Shown: positions 16,168 to 25,167, counted from the first letter of the stretch. The stretch: DNA of 64,000 nucleotides from Microbacterium sp. NC79 (GCF_019061125.1 NZ_JAHQYI010000001.1:1-64000), one strand, 5' to 3'. Notes: generated by a model from the letters alone, not told the origin. Translations and numbers: made by a program.

Positions 16168-17583
16168 TCAGTGCTTGGCGTTAGCCTCGATGAAAGCGCG
16201 CAATGCCGCTTCGTCGTTGGCGATGTCGGTGGTGCGCTGGGGGAGTGTCAGCAGCGCCTGGTGCTCGGCCGACACGACGGGCGCTTCACCGAGCGCCTCG
16301 GTGACGGTCGCGGCGAACTTCTCAGGCAGTGCCGTTTCCAGCACCAGCATCGGCACATCGGGCTCGACGAATGGGGCAGCCACGTACACGCCGTCGGCGG
16401 TGTGCGGGTCGATCACAACGCCCGAAGACGCGTGCGTTGCCTGCATCGTGTGCAGACGATTCTGGTGCGTCGAGGTTCCGCTGACGATGCCGTACTCCGC
16501 ACTAAAGCGAGCCAATTCGCTTGACAGGTCGAAGGTTCCGGTCTCATCCAGTTCGCGCCAGAGCGCTGCCGTGCGCTCGGGATCGCGGCCGACAACTTCG
16601 TAGACGAAGCGCTCCAGGTTCGAGGCTTTCGACACATCCATCGACGGGCTCGACGTCGCCGGCGTCGCCTCTGCCGAACGCGGGCGGTAGATGCCGGTGG
16701 AGAAGAACTCGTGCAGCACGTTGTTTTCGTTGGTGGCGAGCACGAGCTTGCGGATCGGAACACCCATGCTGCGTGCGTAGTGGCCGGAGAGAATGTTGCC
16801 GAAGTTGCCAGACGGAACCGCGAAGGAGACCTCGAAGCCAGCGGGGTCAGCGACGGCATCCGTTGCGCGCAACCACGCCCACACGTAGTACGTGATTTGC
16901 GCGGAAATACGGCCAAAGTTGATGGAGTTCACGGCACCAATGTGGTGCGTGCGCTTGAACTCGAGGTCTTGATTGACGAGCTTCACAAGGTGCTGGCAGT
17001 CATCGAAGTTGCCCTCGACGGCGAGGTTGTGGATGTTGTCGTCCAGCAGCGAGTACATTTGCGCGCGCTGGAAATCGCTCATGCGACCCTGCGGCGACAG
17101 GATGATCGCCGACAGCGTCGAGCGTCCGCGAATCGCATATTCGGCGGCAGAACCGGTGTCGCCCGACGTTGCGCCGATAATATTGAGCACATCGCCGCGC
17201 TCGGTCAGCACGTAGTCGAGCGCGCCGCCCAAGAACTGCATGGCGAGGTCTTTGAACGCCAGCGTCGGGCCTTCAGACAGACCGACGAGCGTCATGCCGC
17301 CATTAATGGGCTTGAGTGGCACAATCTCAGGCGTGCGAAACTTCTCGTCGTTGTACGATTCGTGCGCAATGCGGGTGAGCTCGGCGGCGGGCACGTCCGT
17401 CGCGAACAGGCCGATGATCGTCGCGGCAAGCTCCGGGTACGTGAGTGCACGCAACTCTTCGAGCCGGTCACCGATCTGGGGGAGTGACTGGGGAACGGCG
17501 AGACCGCCGTCTGAGGCCAAGCCCTCAATGATGACGTCCTGGTACGGACCCATGGCCGTTCCGCGTGTCGATACGTACTGCAC
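16168..17583 (-). CDS. thrC: Threonine synthase
   Basis: Converts O-phosphohomoserine to threonine, the last step of threonine synthesis; PLP enzyme, 471 residues, the long (E. coli/Corynebacterium) type. It starts VQYVSTRGTA; the PLP lysine lies in GPTLAFKDLAMQF, and GATSGDTGSAAEYA and PSGNFGNILSGHYA are family hallmarks. I chose GTG 17583, with GAAGG 7 nt upstream, over TTG 17601. No hom or thrB gene is adjacent, so it stands alone, and the adjoining 5' side carries only a coding remnant. Confidence 0.95.
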   Translation of the reverse strand: MQYVSTRGTAMGPYQDVIIEGLASDGGLAVPQSLPQIGDRLEELRALTYPELAATIIGLFATDVPAAELTRIAHESYNDEKFRTPEIVPLKPINGGMTLVGLSEGPTLAFKDLAMQFLGGALDYVLTERGDVLNIIGATSGDTGSAAEYAIRGRSTLSAIILSPQGRMSDFQRAQMYSLLDDNIHNLAVEGNFDDCQHLVKLVNQDLEFKRTHHIGAVNSINFGRISAQITYYVWAWLRATDAVADPAGFEVSFAVPSGNFGNILSGHYARSMGVPIRKLVLATNENNVLHEFFSTGIYRPRSAEATPATSSPSMDVSKASNLERFVYEVVGRDPERTAALWRELDETGTFDLSSELARFSAEYGIVSGTSTHQNRLHTMQATHASSGVVIDPHTADGVYVAAPFVEPDVPMLVLETALPEKFAATVTEALGEAPVVSAEHQALLTLPQRTTDIANDEAALRAFIEANAKH

Positions 17584-17665
17584 AGCGCCGCCTTCACTCA
17601 ACGATTTCGGTGCCCTCAGCCTACCGAGTGCCGCCCGGTGCGACGCGCCAGGTTTCAGCCGGTGA

Positions 17666-17938
17666 CGATGGGGGAGCGGACTTAACAGCCGGCCTACTTA
17701 CTCAGCTCCGGGTTCCGGAGCCCCGCGCGGCGTTGAGCACCTGGTTTCGTGGCGGATTGACGACGGAACCGTCACTTTTGACGTCTCGGATGCTGGCGCC
17801 GCTGACGTGCAGGTACCGCCGGGTGGCCCGGCCGCTGAGCCTGTCGTCGATGGCGCCGAAGTCGTATCGTGGGACGCAGAATCTGGAATCCTCGAACTAC
17901 GCACCTCCGGTGCGGGAACGGTGACCGTCACCCGATGA
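17666..17938 (+). pseudogene. C-terminal coding remnant, possibly from a glycoside hydrolase
   Basis: A 90-codon open frame with strongly coding-like composition but no ATG, GTG or TTG until late (GTG 17810). It reads GVEHLVSWRIDDGTVTFDV near the middle and ends with a beta-strand-rich tail (LELRTSGAGTVTVTR). The pattern resembles the C-terminal beta-sandwich of secreted glycosidases such as rhamnosidases, though I cannot name the family. Its TGA overlaps the ATG of the next gene (17935), as in a real operon. It is probably the surviving 3' end of a gene truncated when thrC was placed upstream. Confidence 0.5.
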
Positions 17939-18270
17939 ATCGTCTCGACCGCAACCCCAACGATCCGCCCACGCCGGGCGAAATGCGAGCGCGTCGGATC
18001 GGCACGGTCGCGCTTGTGCTCGCTGTCATCGCACTCGTTGTGTCGATCGCGTGGCTGGGCTTTGCGCGGTGGACACTCTTCGTCGGTGGCCCGGGCGCAG
18101 AGACGCTTCGCGGCCTGGGCATCGCCCTCATTTCGTTTGGGGTGCTGATGGTGTCATTTGTCGCGATTGTGCTTGCCGTTGCACTCAAAAACACTGTCGT
18201 GCAGCGCATTGGCACCGTGGTCGCCGTTATCGCCACGATCAGCGGTGCTGCCGCTCTTCTCGGCGCTTAG
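17935..18270 (+). CDS. Small two- or three-helix membrane protein
   Basis: A 111-residue hypothetical protein. A polar N-terminus (MNRLDRNPNDPPTPGEMRAR) is followed by three hydrophobic stretches (about 24-45, 62-85, 92-110), the last reaching the C-terminus. No catalytic or binding motif is visible. Its ATG overlaps the stop of the truncated coding remnant upstream (ATGA), suggesting that it was once translated in tandem with it. It converges with the FAH-family gene, leaving 93 nt between stops. Confidence 0.65.
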   Translation: MNRLDRNPNDPPTPGEMRARRIGTVALVLAVIALVVSIAWLGFARWTLFVGGPGAETLRGLGIALISFGVLMVSFVAIVLAVALKNTVVQRIGTVVAVIATISGAAALLGA

Positions 18271-18363
18271 CCGTTGGTTCCGAAAAGCGGTGTCTGCTGA
18301 TTCCGCAATTGCGATGCCCGCTGGTGCCGCGGAACGTATCGCCATACGCGCGCGAACGAAAGC

Positions 18364-19062
18364 TCAGGCGACGAAGAAGCCCAAGGTTCCGACGCCGTCG
18401 ATGCTGCCGACGACCGTTTCTCCTCGTTCTACCGGGCCCACGCCCGCGGGCGTGCCGGTCAAAATGATGTCGCCGGGCAACAGCGTGATGGCGTGCGAGA
18501 GGGCAGAGATGACTTCGGCGACATTCCAGATCTGCTGGTTGAGGTCGCCGTCTTGGCGAGTGACGCCGTCAACCGCGACGGTGATGCGCCCAGCGGTCGG
18601 ATGGCCGATTGTCGCGGCGGTGGCGAGGGCGGAGATTGGGGCTGACTCGTCGAACCCCTTGGAGAGGTCCCATGGCCGGCGCAGGGCCTTGGCGTCATCC
18701 TGCATGTCGCGGCGCGTGAGGTCGACGGCGACGCCGTAACCCCACACGGCGTCGAGCGCCTGTTCTGGTGTGACTTCTGCGGCTTGTGTGCCAATGGCCA
18801 CGGCAAGCTCAATCTCGTGGTGCAGGTTCGCCGTCTGCGTCGGGTAGGTGACGGAGGCGACGGAACCAACGGGGCAGGCGACAACGGCTTCTGACGGCTT
18901 CATAAAGAAGAACGGCGGCTCGCGGTCGGGGTCGTGTCCCATTTCGCGGGCGTGATCGGCGTAGTTTCGCCCCACGCAGTACACACGACGCACCGGGAAT
19001 CGGTCGTCTGATCCCATGATGGGAAGCGAATGGGGCTCGGGGGCATCAATCACGAAAGCCAT
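18364..19062 (-). CDS. Fumarylacetoacetate hydrolase family protein (acylpyruvase type)
   Basis: A 232-residue soluble enzyme of the FAH superfamily. RRVYCVGRNYADHAREMG, HHEIELAVAIG (metal-binding Glu residues), WGYGVAVDLTRRDMQ and GDIILTGTPAGVGPVERGE match acylpyruvate/fumarylpyruvate hydrolases (YcgM/FAHD1-like). The usual activity is metal-dependent C-C bond cleavage of acylpyruvates or oxaloacetate decarboxylation. ATG 19062 is used because the longer frame is the antisense of the ACT gene. It stands next to, but not overlapping, the ACT-domain gene; no aromatic pathway gene adjoins it here. Confidence 0.85.
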   Translation of the reverse strand: MAFVIDAPEPHSLPIMGSDDRFPVRRVYCVGRNYADHAREMGHDPDREPPFFFMKPSEAVVACPVGSVASVTYPTQTANLHHEIELAVAIGTQAAEVTPEQALDAVWGYGVAVDLTRRDMQDDAKALRRPWDLSKGFDESAPISALATAATIGHPTAGRITVAVDGVTRQDGDLNQQIWNVAEVISALSHAITLLPGDIILTGTPAGVGPVERGETVVGSIDGVGTLGFFVA

Positions 19063-19120
19063 GGCTCCATCTTGGCACCGCTCGGCTACTGGGGTGTTGG
19101 GGCGTAGTGTCGCCCGAGCG

Positions 19121-19621
19121 TCACCGCCCGAACGTGAACTCCACCATGAGTTCGTCGGCGAGGTCTTCGAGCTTGGACTGCAGGCTCTCGGCTTCGGCAT
19201 CGTCGAGCAGCACGGTCGCGGTCGCCGTGAACAGGTTGCCGCCCGCCATCGGTGCTTCAACGACGTCGCTCGAGAGAGTCTCAATGCTCGCACCCGTGCT
19301 GCTGATCACGTCGGTGATCTGGCGCACAATGCCGGGGCGATCCGTGCCAATGAAGTCAATCGTGAGGCGGTTCGTCGACGGAATCGGTGACGAGGTTCCG
19401 CGCTGCACGGTGATGGCGAGCTGGTTGCTCTCCAGCGCTGCGGTGAGATCGTCGACCTGATCGTCGGCGACGTCAACGAGCACGATGCCAGCAAACTTAC
19501 CGCCGAGCTGCGCCATCTCCGACGTTGCCCAGTTGCCGCCGTGCTCTGCAATGATCTCCGACAGGTCGGCCACGAGGCCCGAGCGGTCGTCGCCGATAAC
19601 AGTCAAAACAAGTGTCGTCAC
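19121..19621 (-). CDS. Tandem ACT-domain protein (GcvR-like)
   Basis: A 166-residue regulatory protein with two ACT domains: VLTVIGDDRSGLVADLSEII (about 5-75) and IDFIGTDRPGIVRQITDVIS (about 88-160). This is the layout of GcvR-type glycine-cleavage repressor proteins, which act by protein contact. It starts at GTG 19621; TAGACT on the minus strand ends 7 nt before it and no ribosome site exists, so the mRNA is probably leaderless. The ligand is unknown. Confidence 0.85.
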   Translation of the reverse strand: MTTLVLTVIGDDRSGLVADLSEIIAEHGGNWATSEMAQLGGKFAGIVLVDVADDQVDDLTAALESNQLAITVQRGTSSPIPSTNRLTIDFIGTDRPGIVRQITDVISSTGASIETLSSDVVEAPMAGGNLFTATATVLLDDAEAESLQSKLEDLADELMVEFTFGR

Positions 19622-19628
19622 ACTCGTG

Positions 19629-19634
19629 AGTCTA
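19629..19634 (-). promoter_or_regulatory. -10 element of a leaderless transcript
   Basis: TAGACT (minus strand) lies exactly 7 nt before GTG 19621. The same TAGACT-N7-GTG arrangement precedes the hisC-type gene at 53451. Confidence 0.6.
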
Positions 19635-19730
19635 AGGAGAGCGGAACCAAATAGACACCCCCACATTGAGTGTCGGCAGTGCGTGCTAGCGTGAATTCTC
19701 CGATCAATGAGGCCCCCGGGAGTCACGAAA

Positions 19731-21107
19731 ATGCAGACGCAACAACAGTTTGAAAGTTCATTGCGCAAGCAGGGTCTCGACGCGCAAGCGGCGGCGGCAC
19801 TCGCGTCGCGTGGGCTCGAGCTACGCCTCATTCCGACACCCGCGTCGGCCGATGATATTCCGGCAGACCCCACCATTTCAGAGGCTTTCCCCGAACTCGT
19901 CGCCGTTGCCGACTGGTTCCGCAGTCTCGCCCGCGGATTCCTGGACGCTGAGCCCGACGAGAAGAATCTGCCTTCGCGATATGGTGCGTCCGTCGCGCGC
20001 CGCAATCTTGGCGTGTTTGATGCGGATACCGCGCAGCCGCAGTTGCCGGTCGGAACCTTCGGTTCGTTTGTGACTGAGCTGACGGTTCCGGGTGAAGCGG
20101 TTGTTCCGGCATTCGCGATCACGGCCGTTTCGGTTGCCGCCACGCATCGGCGCCGCGGGATTGCGCGCCAGCTGATGGAGGGCGAGTTGCGGGCGGCTGT
20201 CGCAGCGGGGCTTCCCGTCGCGGTGCTCACCGTGAGTGAGTCGTCGATCTATCAGCGGTACGGTTTTGCGCCCTCAGCGTCGGCGGCGACGTGGGTGATT
20301 GATCGTAAGCGTGCCGGATTCTCGGCGCCAGCGACCGAGGGCCGGGTGGACTACATTTCGCGCGAGCAGTTCCGCGAGCTTGCGCCGGTGCTGCACGAGC
20401 GCATTCGGCTGACGTCGCCGGGTGAGATCATCCCGACGCCGATGCACTGGGATCGATTCGCGGGCTTGTTGCCTGGCGGCAAGAACACCGAAGCGCAACG
20501 CTTTGTGCAGTACCGCGATGCCGCGGGCGACGTGCAGGGTCTCATCGTGTATTCGCTCCGCGAGCATGCGACCGACTACTCGAAGACGGGTCTCGACGTT
20601 TCGTTGCTCATGACCGCGACCGATGACGCGTATGCCGCGATGTGGCGATACCTGTTTGAGCATGACCTCATTGGTGACATCACGCTGGAGTTGCGCAGTG
20701 TCGACGAGCCGGTGCGATGGATGCTCGCCGACCAGCGCGCGGCCACGGTCACGGTGGTTGATCACCAGTACGTGCGCATTCTCGATGTTGCCGCGGCCCT
20801 GCAGTCGCGCACCTATGGTTCCGCCGGCCGCATTGTTTTTGACGTGACTGATCCGCTGGGTCTTGGCGGCGGGCGCTTCGCGCTTGACGTCAATGACGCG
20901 GGGCGCGGTGTGGTGACGCGCGGTGTTGCCGATGAGCCTGACGTCAAGCTGTCGACGGTTGAGCTTTCGGCGCTGTTCATCGGCGGAACCTCGGCGCAGA
21001 CGCTCGTGTCGGCCGGGCGCCTGTCGGCGTCGGGTATTGACGTTGTGTCGCTGGTCGATGCGATGTTCCGCACACCGACGGAGCCGCGGCTGAGCTTCTG
21101 GTACTGA
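19731..21107 (+). CDS. Eis-type GNAT acetyltransferase
   Basis: A 458-residue acetyltransferase of the Eis (enhanced intracellular survival) family: N-terminal GNAT domain with acetyl-CoA loop SVAATHRRRGIARQLMEGEL and VSESSIYQRYGFAPS, a second GNAT-like half, and a C-terminal sterol-carrier-like domain ending RLSFWY. In Eis the C-terminal carboxylate takes part in catalysis, so the intact end matters. Characterised members acetylate amines of aminoglycosides and peptides, but the substrate here is unknown. ATG 19731 has GGGAG 8 nt upstream; ATG 19707 has no ribosome site. Confidence 0.87.
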   Translation: MQTQQQFESSLRKQGLDAQAAAALASRGLELRLIPTPASADDIPADPTISEAFPELVAVADWFRSLARGFLDAEPDEKNLPSRYGASVARRNLGVFDADTAQPQLPVGTFGSFVTELTVPGEAVVPAFAITAVSVAATHRRRGIARQLMEGELRAAVAAGLPVAVLTVSESSIYQRYGFAPSASAATWVIDRKRAGFSAPATEGRVDYISREQFRELAPVLHERIRLTSPGEIIPTPMHWDRFAGLLPGGKNTEAQRFVQYRDAAGDVQGLIVYSLREHATDYSKTGLDVSLLMTATDDAYAAMWRYLFEHDLIGDITLELRSVDEPVRWMLADQRAATVTVVDHQYVRILDVAAALQSRTYGSAGRIVFDVTDPLGLGGGRFALDVNDAGRGVVTRGVADEPDVKLSTVELSALFIGGTSAQTLVSAGRLSASGIDVVSLVDAMFRTPTEPRLSFWY

Positions 21108-21250
21108 GCCAGCGGTGAGTGAGGGTGCGCAGCGTTCGAGGCGAAACGCACCGGCGCCGGCACGATCGATACGATCCGCCTATCTCAGCTCGTGTCGTTT
21201 TGCCCCATGACCTTGGAAACACCCCGCCCGACCGTGCGCGACAATGAGAC

Positions 21251-22042
21251 ATGGCTACCTATACGCACGGGCATCATGAGTCGGTTCTTCGGTCGCACAG
21301 CAACCGGAACATTGCGAACTCCGCGGCCTACCTGAAGCCGTACCTCGACCCCGGCGCGCGACTTCTTGACGTGGGGGCGGGCCCCGGAACCATCACGATC
21401 GACTTTGCGAGTCACGTCGAGCATGTGACGGCTACGGAAGTTGGCGACGCTGAACTTGCCCTCGTGAAGGGTCTCGCCCAGCGCGAGGGTGTGCGGAACA
21501 TCGACTTTGCGGTCGAGGACGTGCACGCCCTGAGCTTCGCCGATGGCACTTTCGACGTTGTGCACACACACCAGGTGTTGCAACACGTTGCCGACCCGGT
21601 GCAGGCCTTGCGTGAGATGAAGCGCGTGACCAAGCCGGGTGGCATCGTCGCCGCTCGCGACGCCGACTATGCCGGATTTCTTTGGTTTCCGCTTGCACCC
21701 GAGCTGACCGATTGGCTTCAGCTGTACCGGGATGCAGCTCGCGCCAACGGCGGCGAGCCCGATGCTGGCAGGCGGCTGCTGTCGTGGGCACGCGCCGCAG
21801 GCTTCGAAGACGTCAAGGCGAGCGCATCGACCTGGTGTTATGCGACCCCCGAGGAGCGCGAGTGGTGGGGTGGCATGTGGGCTGACCGGATTCTCGAATC
21901 TGCGCTCGCTCGTCAGTTGGTCGACAGTGGGGCGGCCGACCGGGCGCGCCTTGAAGGGATCAGTGCTGCGTGGCGCCGATGGGCAGAATCGAGTGACGGG
22001 TGGTACCTGATTCCGCACGGTGAGGTGATCTGCCGGGCCTAG
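21251..22042 (+). CDS. Class I SAM-dependent methyltransferase
   Basis: A 263-residue Rossmann-fold methyltransferase. Motif I is LLDVGAGPGTITIDFA (about 38-53), the acidic residue after strand 2 lies in TATEVGDAEL, and the motif IV region reads FDVVHTHQVLQHV; KPGGIVAARD is the usual post-IV segment. It resembles UbiE/Methyltransf_11 proteins, but no substrate can be assigned. It is monocistronic, between the Eis-like and HNH genes. ATG 21251 lacks a clear ribosome site. Confidence 0.85.
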   Translation: MATYTHGHHESVLRSHSNRNIANSAAYLKPYLDPGARLLDVGAGPGTITIDFASHVEHVTATEVGDAELALVKGLAQREGVRNIDFAVEDVHALSFADGTFDVVHTHQVLQHVADPVQALREMKRVTKPGGIVAARDADYAGFLWFPLAPELTDWLQLYRDAARANGGEPDAGRRLLSWARAAGFEDVKASASTWCYATPEEREWWGGMWADRILESALARQLVDSGAADRARLEGISAAWRRWAESSDGWYLIPHGEVICRA

Positions 22043-22210
22043 AGTTCTGGCCGCGGCGGGCTGTGCCGCACGCATGCGAGCGCGACGACTTCTGCTGCAA
22101 CGACGGAGCCAAACGCTCGGTTCCGAACGCTCAGGAAACTGTCAGATAACTAGCCTGTGATCTGCCATTTTCCGCCCTGCGATGTCGGAGGTTAGTGAGA
22201 TGCTTACGGC

Positions 22211-23866
22211 ATGAAAACGACAGGGCAGTCACCGGCATCGCGAGTCCGCGACGCCATCGGTGCGCTGACTCTTGTCATTCGAGATTTCCATGAATCCGAG
22301 TGCGTTTCGCTCGTTGAGGATGAAGAGCTGGTGGGTTTGCTGACGGCCGCGGGGGAGGCGCTACGAAGTGCCGAGTCTGTTGTCATTGTTGGTGCTTGCG
22401 AGGTACAACAGCGCTCGGCGACGGCAGATGTTGCTGAGCGGCTGTCAACGCGACTCGGGTGCGCGTCGGCCAGCGAGGTAGTGCAGCAAACCACGCGGGT
22501 CAGCTCGGCGGTCGCACGTTCGATGTTGCGGGTGGCTGAGGCGACGAAGCGAGCGCGTTCGATTACGACAGGCGAGCTCCTCGAGGCTTCGCTTCCCGCA
22601 CTGCGGCAGACGATTCTCGACGGCGAAATTGGCGCAGGGGCAGCGGCGAGTGTGGTCGGGGCGATACGCCCTCCGGGCCGTTCGTTCGACCCCGAACTCG
22701 TTGCCCTCGCCGACACGGCGCTCGCGGCAGCTGCCCGCGGCTATGAGTTTGACCCCGAGACAGGTGAAACCTCGACCGAGGCGACGATGCCGGCGACGGC
22801 TGACACCTTGCGAATGCACGCGAGCGTGTGGGCGAGCGTAATCGATGCCGACGGTGCTGAACCGGTCGAGCATGCGGCGCTCCGTAAGCGTGGTGTCACG
22901 CTCGGCGCGGTGAAGGACGGCCTCGTGGAACTCCGCGGCCACCTCCTCCCGGAGGGTGCCGAGCAGATTCAGCGTTTCTTCGACGCGATGGGCATGCCCC
23001 GCGACACGAAAGCGTCGCGCGTGAGCTTCCGCCCCAGCGACGAGGTTGAGCGCGACCAGCATGCGCAGACCCGTAGCGACGAGTTTTCCCGCGACGGCAA
23101 CGCAGATGTAGGCACAGGTGTCGGCGCCGGTGTAGGCGCGGAGCAACGTGCGCGCGATGGTTACTGTGGGTGCGAAGATCCGTCCCGCTGCTCATGCGCA
23201 CCGCTTGAGGTCGCCGACTCCCGCACCGCGGCGCAAAAGCGACATGACGCGTTCATCACGGCGTTCATGGTTGCCGCAACCAGTGAAGATGCACCCACGA
23301 TTGGTGGTGCCGCGCCCACGCTCGTCGTGATGGTTGATGATGAAGCCCTGGCGACGGGCAACGGAACCGCATTCCTCCCGTCGACGGCAGCAATGGTTCC
23401 GCTGGAAGCAGCCCATCACGCCGGATGCGCCGGAACCACGCAGCGCGTCAGCATCACAGGCGACGGCCGGATCACCCACATTTCCACCGAGAACCGCATC
23501 TTTAACGCCCATCAGCGCCGTGCGATCGCGCTACGTGATGGCGGATGCGTCATCCCGGGCTGCACAACCCCGGCCGCATGGTGTGAAATCCACCACGTCA
23601 ACGAACATGCGCACGGTGGCGCGACTCATACCGATAACGGGGTCATGCTGTGCTGGTTTCACCACCGATACCTGGCGATTTCCGGGTGGACGATACGCAT
23701 GGCGTCAGGCATCCCCGAAGTGCGTGCCCCGAACTGGATAGACCCCACCGGTCGATGGCGTCGCAGTACGTCCTCAGCGCTCCGACTCACCCGACGCGCG
23801 AAGCGGTTCAAGCAAAAACCGCCCGGGGTAAAGCCACCACCGCGGATCACTCCGCAGCAGGATTAG
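22211..23866 (+). CDS. DUF222 / HNH endonuclease protein (13E12 repeat type)
   Basis: A 551-residue protein of the actinobacterial 13E12/DUF222 family. The N-terminal DUF222 region (about 10-330) is Ala-rich and helical. The C-terminal HNH nuclease (about 430-500) has the metal/zinc residues in CVIPGCTTPAAWCEIHHVNE and GVMLCWFHHRYL. Members are multi-copy in actinobacterial genomes and suspected to be mobile or intron-like nucleases, but their role is unproven. ATG 22211 has no strong ribosome site. The gene appears intact. Confidence 0.88.
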   Translation: MKTTGQSPASRVRDAIGALTLVIRDFHESECVSLVEDEELVGLLTAAGEALRSAESVVIVGACEVQQRSATADVAERLSTRLGCASASEVVQQTTRVSSAVARSMLRVAEATKRARSITTGELLEASLPALRQTILDGEIGAGAAASVVGAIRPPGRSFDPELVALADTALAAAARGYEFDPETGETSTEATMPATADTLRMHASVWASVIDADGAEPVEHAALRKRGVTLGAVKDGLVELRGHLLPEGAEQIQRFFDAMGMPRDTKASRVSFRPSDEVERDQHAQTRSDEFSRDGNADVGTGVGAGVGAEQRARDGYCGCEDPSRCSCAPLEVADSRTAAQKRHDAFITAFMVAATSEDAPTIGGAAPTLVVMVDDEALATGNGTAFLPSTAAMVPLEAAHHAGCAGTTQRVSITGDGRITHISTENRIFNAHQRRAIALRDGGCVIPGCTTPAAWCEIHHVNEHAHGGATHTDNGVMLCWFHHRYLAISGWTIRMASGIPEVRAPNWIDPTGRWRRSTSSALRLTRRAKRFKQKPPGVKPPPRITPQQD

Positions 23867-23935
23867 TTTCCCTCCGCGGCAGGAGTAGGTGGTCGGTAGC
23901 GTAGCGGGCCTGGCATCCGCGGGCGTGGTGAATGA

Positions 23936-24031
23936 GGCCAGGCGCGGCATCCGCTGGACAAAACGAACGTGGCCATGCGCGGCATCCGCTGGACGAAGCG
24001 AGCGTGGCCAGCGTCGCGAGGCGGCGAGCGT
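23936..24031 (+). repeat. 35-bp tandem repeat between the HNH and RNase H genes
   Basis: Units start at 23936 and 23971 (35 bp each, sharing GCGCGGCATCCGCTGGAC), with a shortened third unit at 24006-24031 and a degenerate unit before 23936. The gap 23867-24045 holds nothing else recognisable. Confidence 0.8.
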
Positions 24032-24045
24032 GGAATGATCGAGGG

Positions 24046-25119
24046 GTGAAGATCATCGCGGCGGCAGACGGTTCGGCACTCGGCAACCCGGGACCAGCCG
24101 GCTGGGGATGGTACGTCGACGACCAGCACTGGGCCAGCGGCGGATGGCCGCACGGCACCAACAACATGGGCGAACTCATGGCCGTGCTTGACCTCCTCCA
24201 GCAGACGGCGCACCTCGACGCCCCGCTGCACATCCTGTGCGACTCGCAATACGTCATTAACTCGGTCACCAAGTGGATGCCCGGCTGGAAGCGCAACGGC
24301 TGGAAGAAAAAAGACGGCAAACCCGTCCTCAACGTCGACCTCATGAAGGCGATTGACGAAGCCATCGCTGGCCGACCCGTCACCTTCGAATGGGTCAAGG
24401 GCCACGCCGGCCACCACCTCAACGAAAAGGCAGACGACCTCGCAAATGCGGCCGCCACCGCCTACCAGGCTGGCCGCGCCCCAAACGCTGGCCCTGGATT
24501 CCTTGAAACTGCCCCATCGACCGGCGCCGCGGTCCTCGATCAACGCGACGATGCGATGCCAACACGGGCCACGCAACCACTGGCCGCACCGCAACCATCT
24601 GCACCGGAACCATCAGCACCAGCTGCAGACATGGTTCCGGCCCCCGAATTCGACCTGTTTTCGCACTTCGACGACCTCGACACGACGGCCCCCGAAGCTC
24701 CCAAGCACGCCCCCGAAGCTCCCAAGCACGCCCCCGAAGCTCCCAAGCACGCCCCCGCAGCATCCGAGCACGCCCCCACCACCCCGATCGACACCGTCAT
24801 CGCCAGTGAACGTGCCCTGCTCGACGCCGACGTCCGTAGCAACCCGAACCGCGTCGCGGCGCTGCTGCACACCCAGTTCCGCGAAATCGGAACCTCGGGT
24901 CGCCTCTACACGCGCGATGACGTCCTCGAGCACATCGCGCCGCTTGACCCGCCGGTCGAACTTGACGTGATCAGTGCCGAGCAGATCGATGCGAACACGA
25001 TCATGCTGCTGTGGCGATCCGTCGGCATCAAACCTGCACTGCGCTCGTCGATCTGGGTGCGCACCACCACCGGCTGGGCGCTGCGATTCCACCAGGCAAG
25101 CGCAGCGCCCGAAAGCTAA
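24046..25119 (+). CDS. Ribonuclease HI fused to a SnoaL/DUF4440-like domain
   Basis: A 357-residue two-domain protein. The RNase HI domain (1-145) degrades RNA in RNA-DNA hybrids; the catalytic acids are visible in AADGSALGNPG, NNMGELMAVLDLL, LCDSQYVINSV and GHAGHHLNEKADDLA. A Pro/Ala/His linker with three APEAPKH repeats (24688-24750) leads to a C-terminal domain of about 115 residues (VIASERALLDADVRSN... RSSIWVRTTTGWALRFHQ), like the NTF2-fold DUF4440 family. GTG 24046 is where homology begins; upstream is tandem repeat. Fusions of this type occur in some Microbacteriaceae as far as I recall. Confidence 0.85.
   Translation: MKIIAAADGSALGNPGPAGWGWYVDDQHWASGGWPHGTNNMGELMAVLDLLQQTAHLDAPLHILCDSQYVINSVTKWMPGWKRNGWKKKDGKPVLNVDLMKAIDEAIAGRPVTFEWVKGHAGHHLNEKADDLANAAATAYQAGRAPNAGPGFLETAPSTGAAVLDQRDDAMPTRATQPLAAPQPSAPEPSAPAADMVPAPEFDLFSHFDDLDTTAPEAPKHAPEAPKHAPEAPKHAPAASEHAPTTPIDTVIASERALLDADVRSNPNRVAALLHTQFREIGTSGRLYTRDDVLEHIAPLDPPVELDVISAEQIDANTIMLLWRSVGIKPALRSSIWVRTTTGWALRFHQASAAPES
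24688..24771 (+). repeat. 21-bp in-frame repeat encoding APEAPKH
   Basis: Three identical units (24688-24708, 24709-24729, 24730-24750) and one degenerate unit (24751-24771) in the linker of the RNase HI fusion protein. Confidence 0.9.
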
Positions 25120-25167
25120 AGCACCCGAAAGCTAAAGCGCCCGAAAGCTAGAGCACCCGAACGCTAG
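25104..25167. repeat. 16-bp tandem repeat spanning two convergent stop codons
   Basis: Four units AGCRCCCGAAAGCTAA/G start at 25104, 25120, 25136 and 25152. The first supplies the TAA of the RNase HI fusion gene (25117-25119) and the last supplies the TAG of the convergent acyl-CoA synthetase gene (25164-25166 on the minus strand). Confidence 0.9.
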
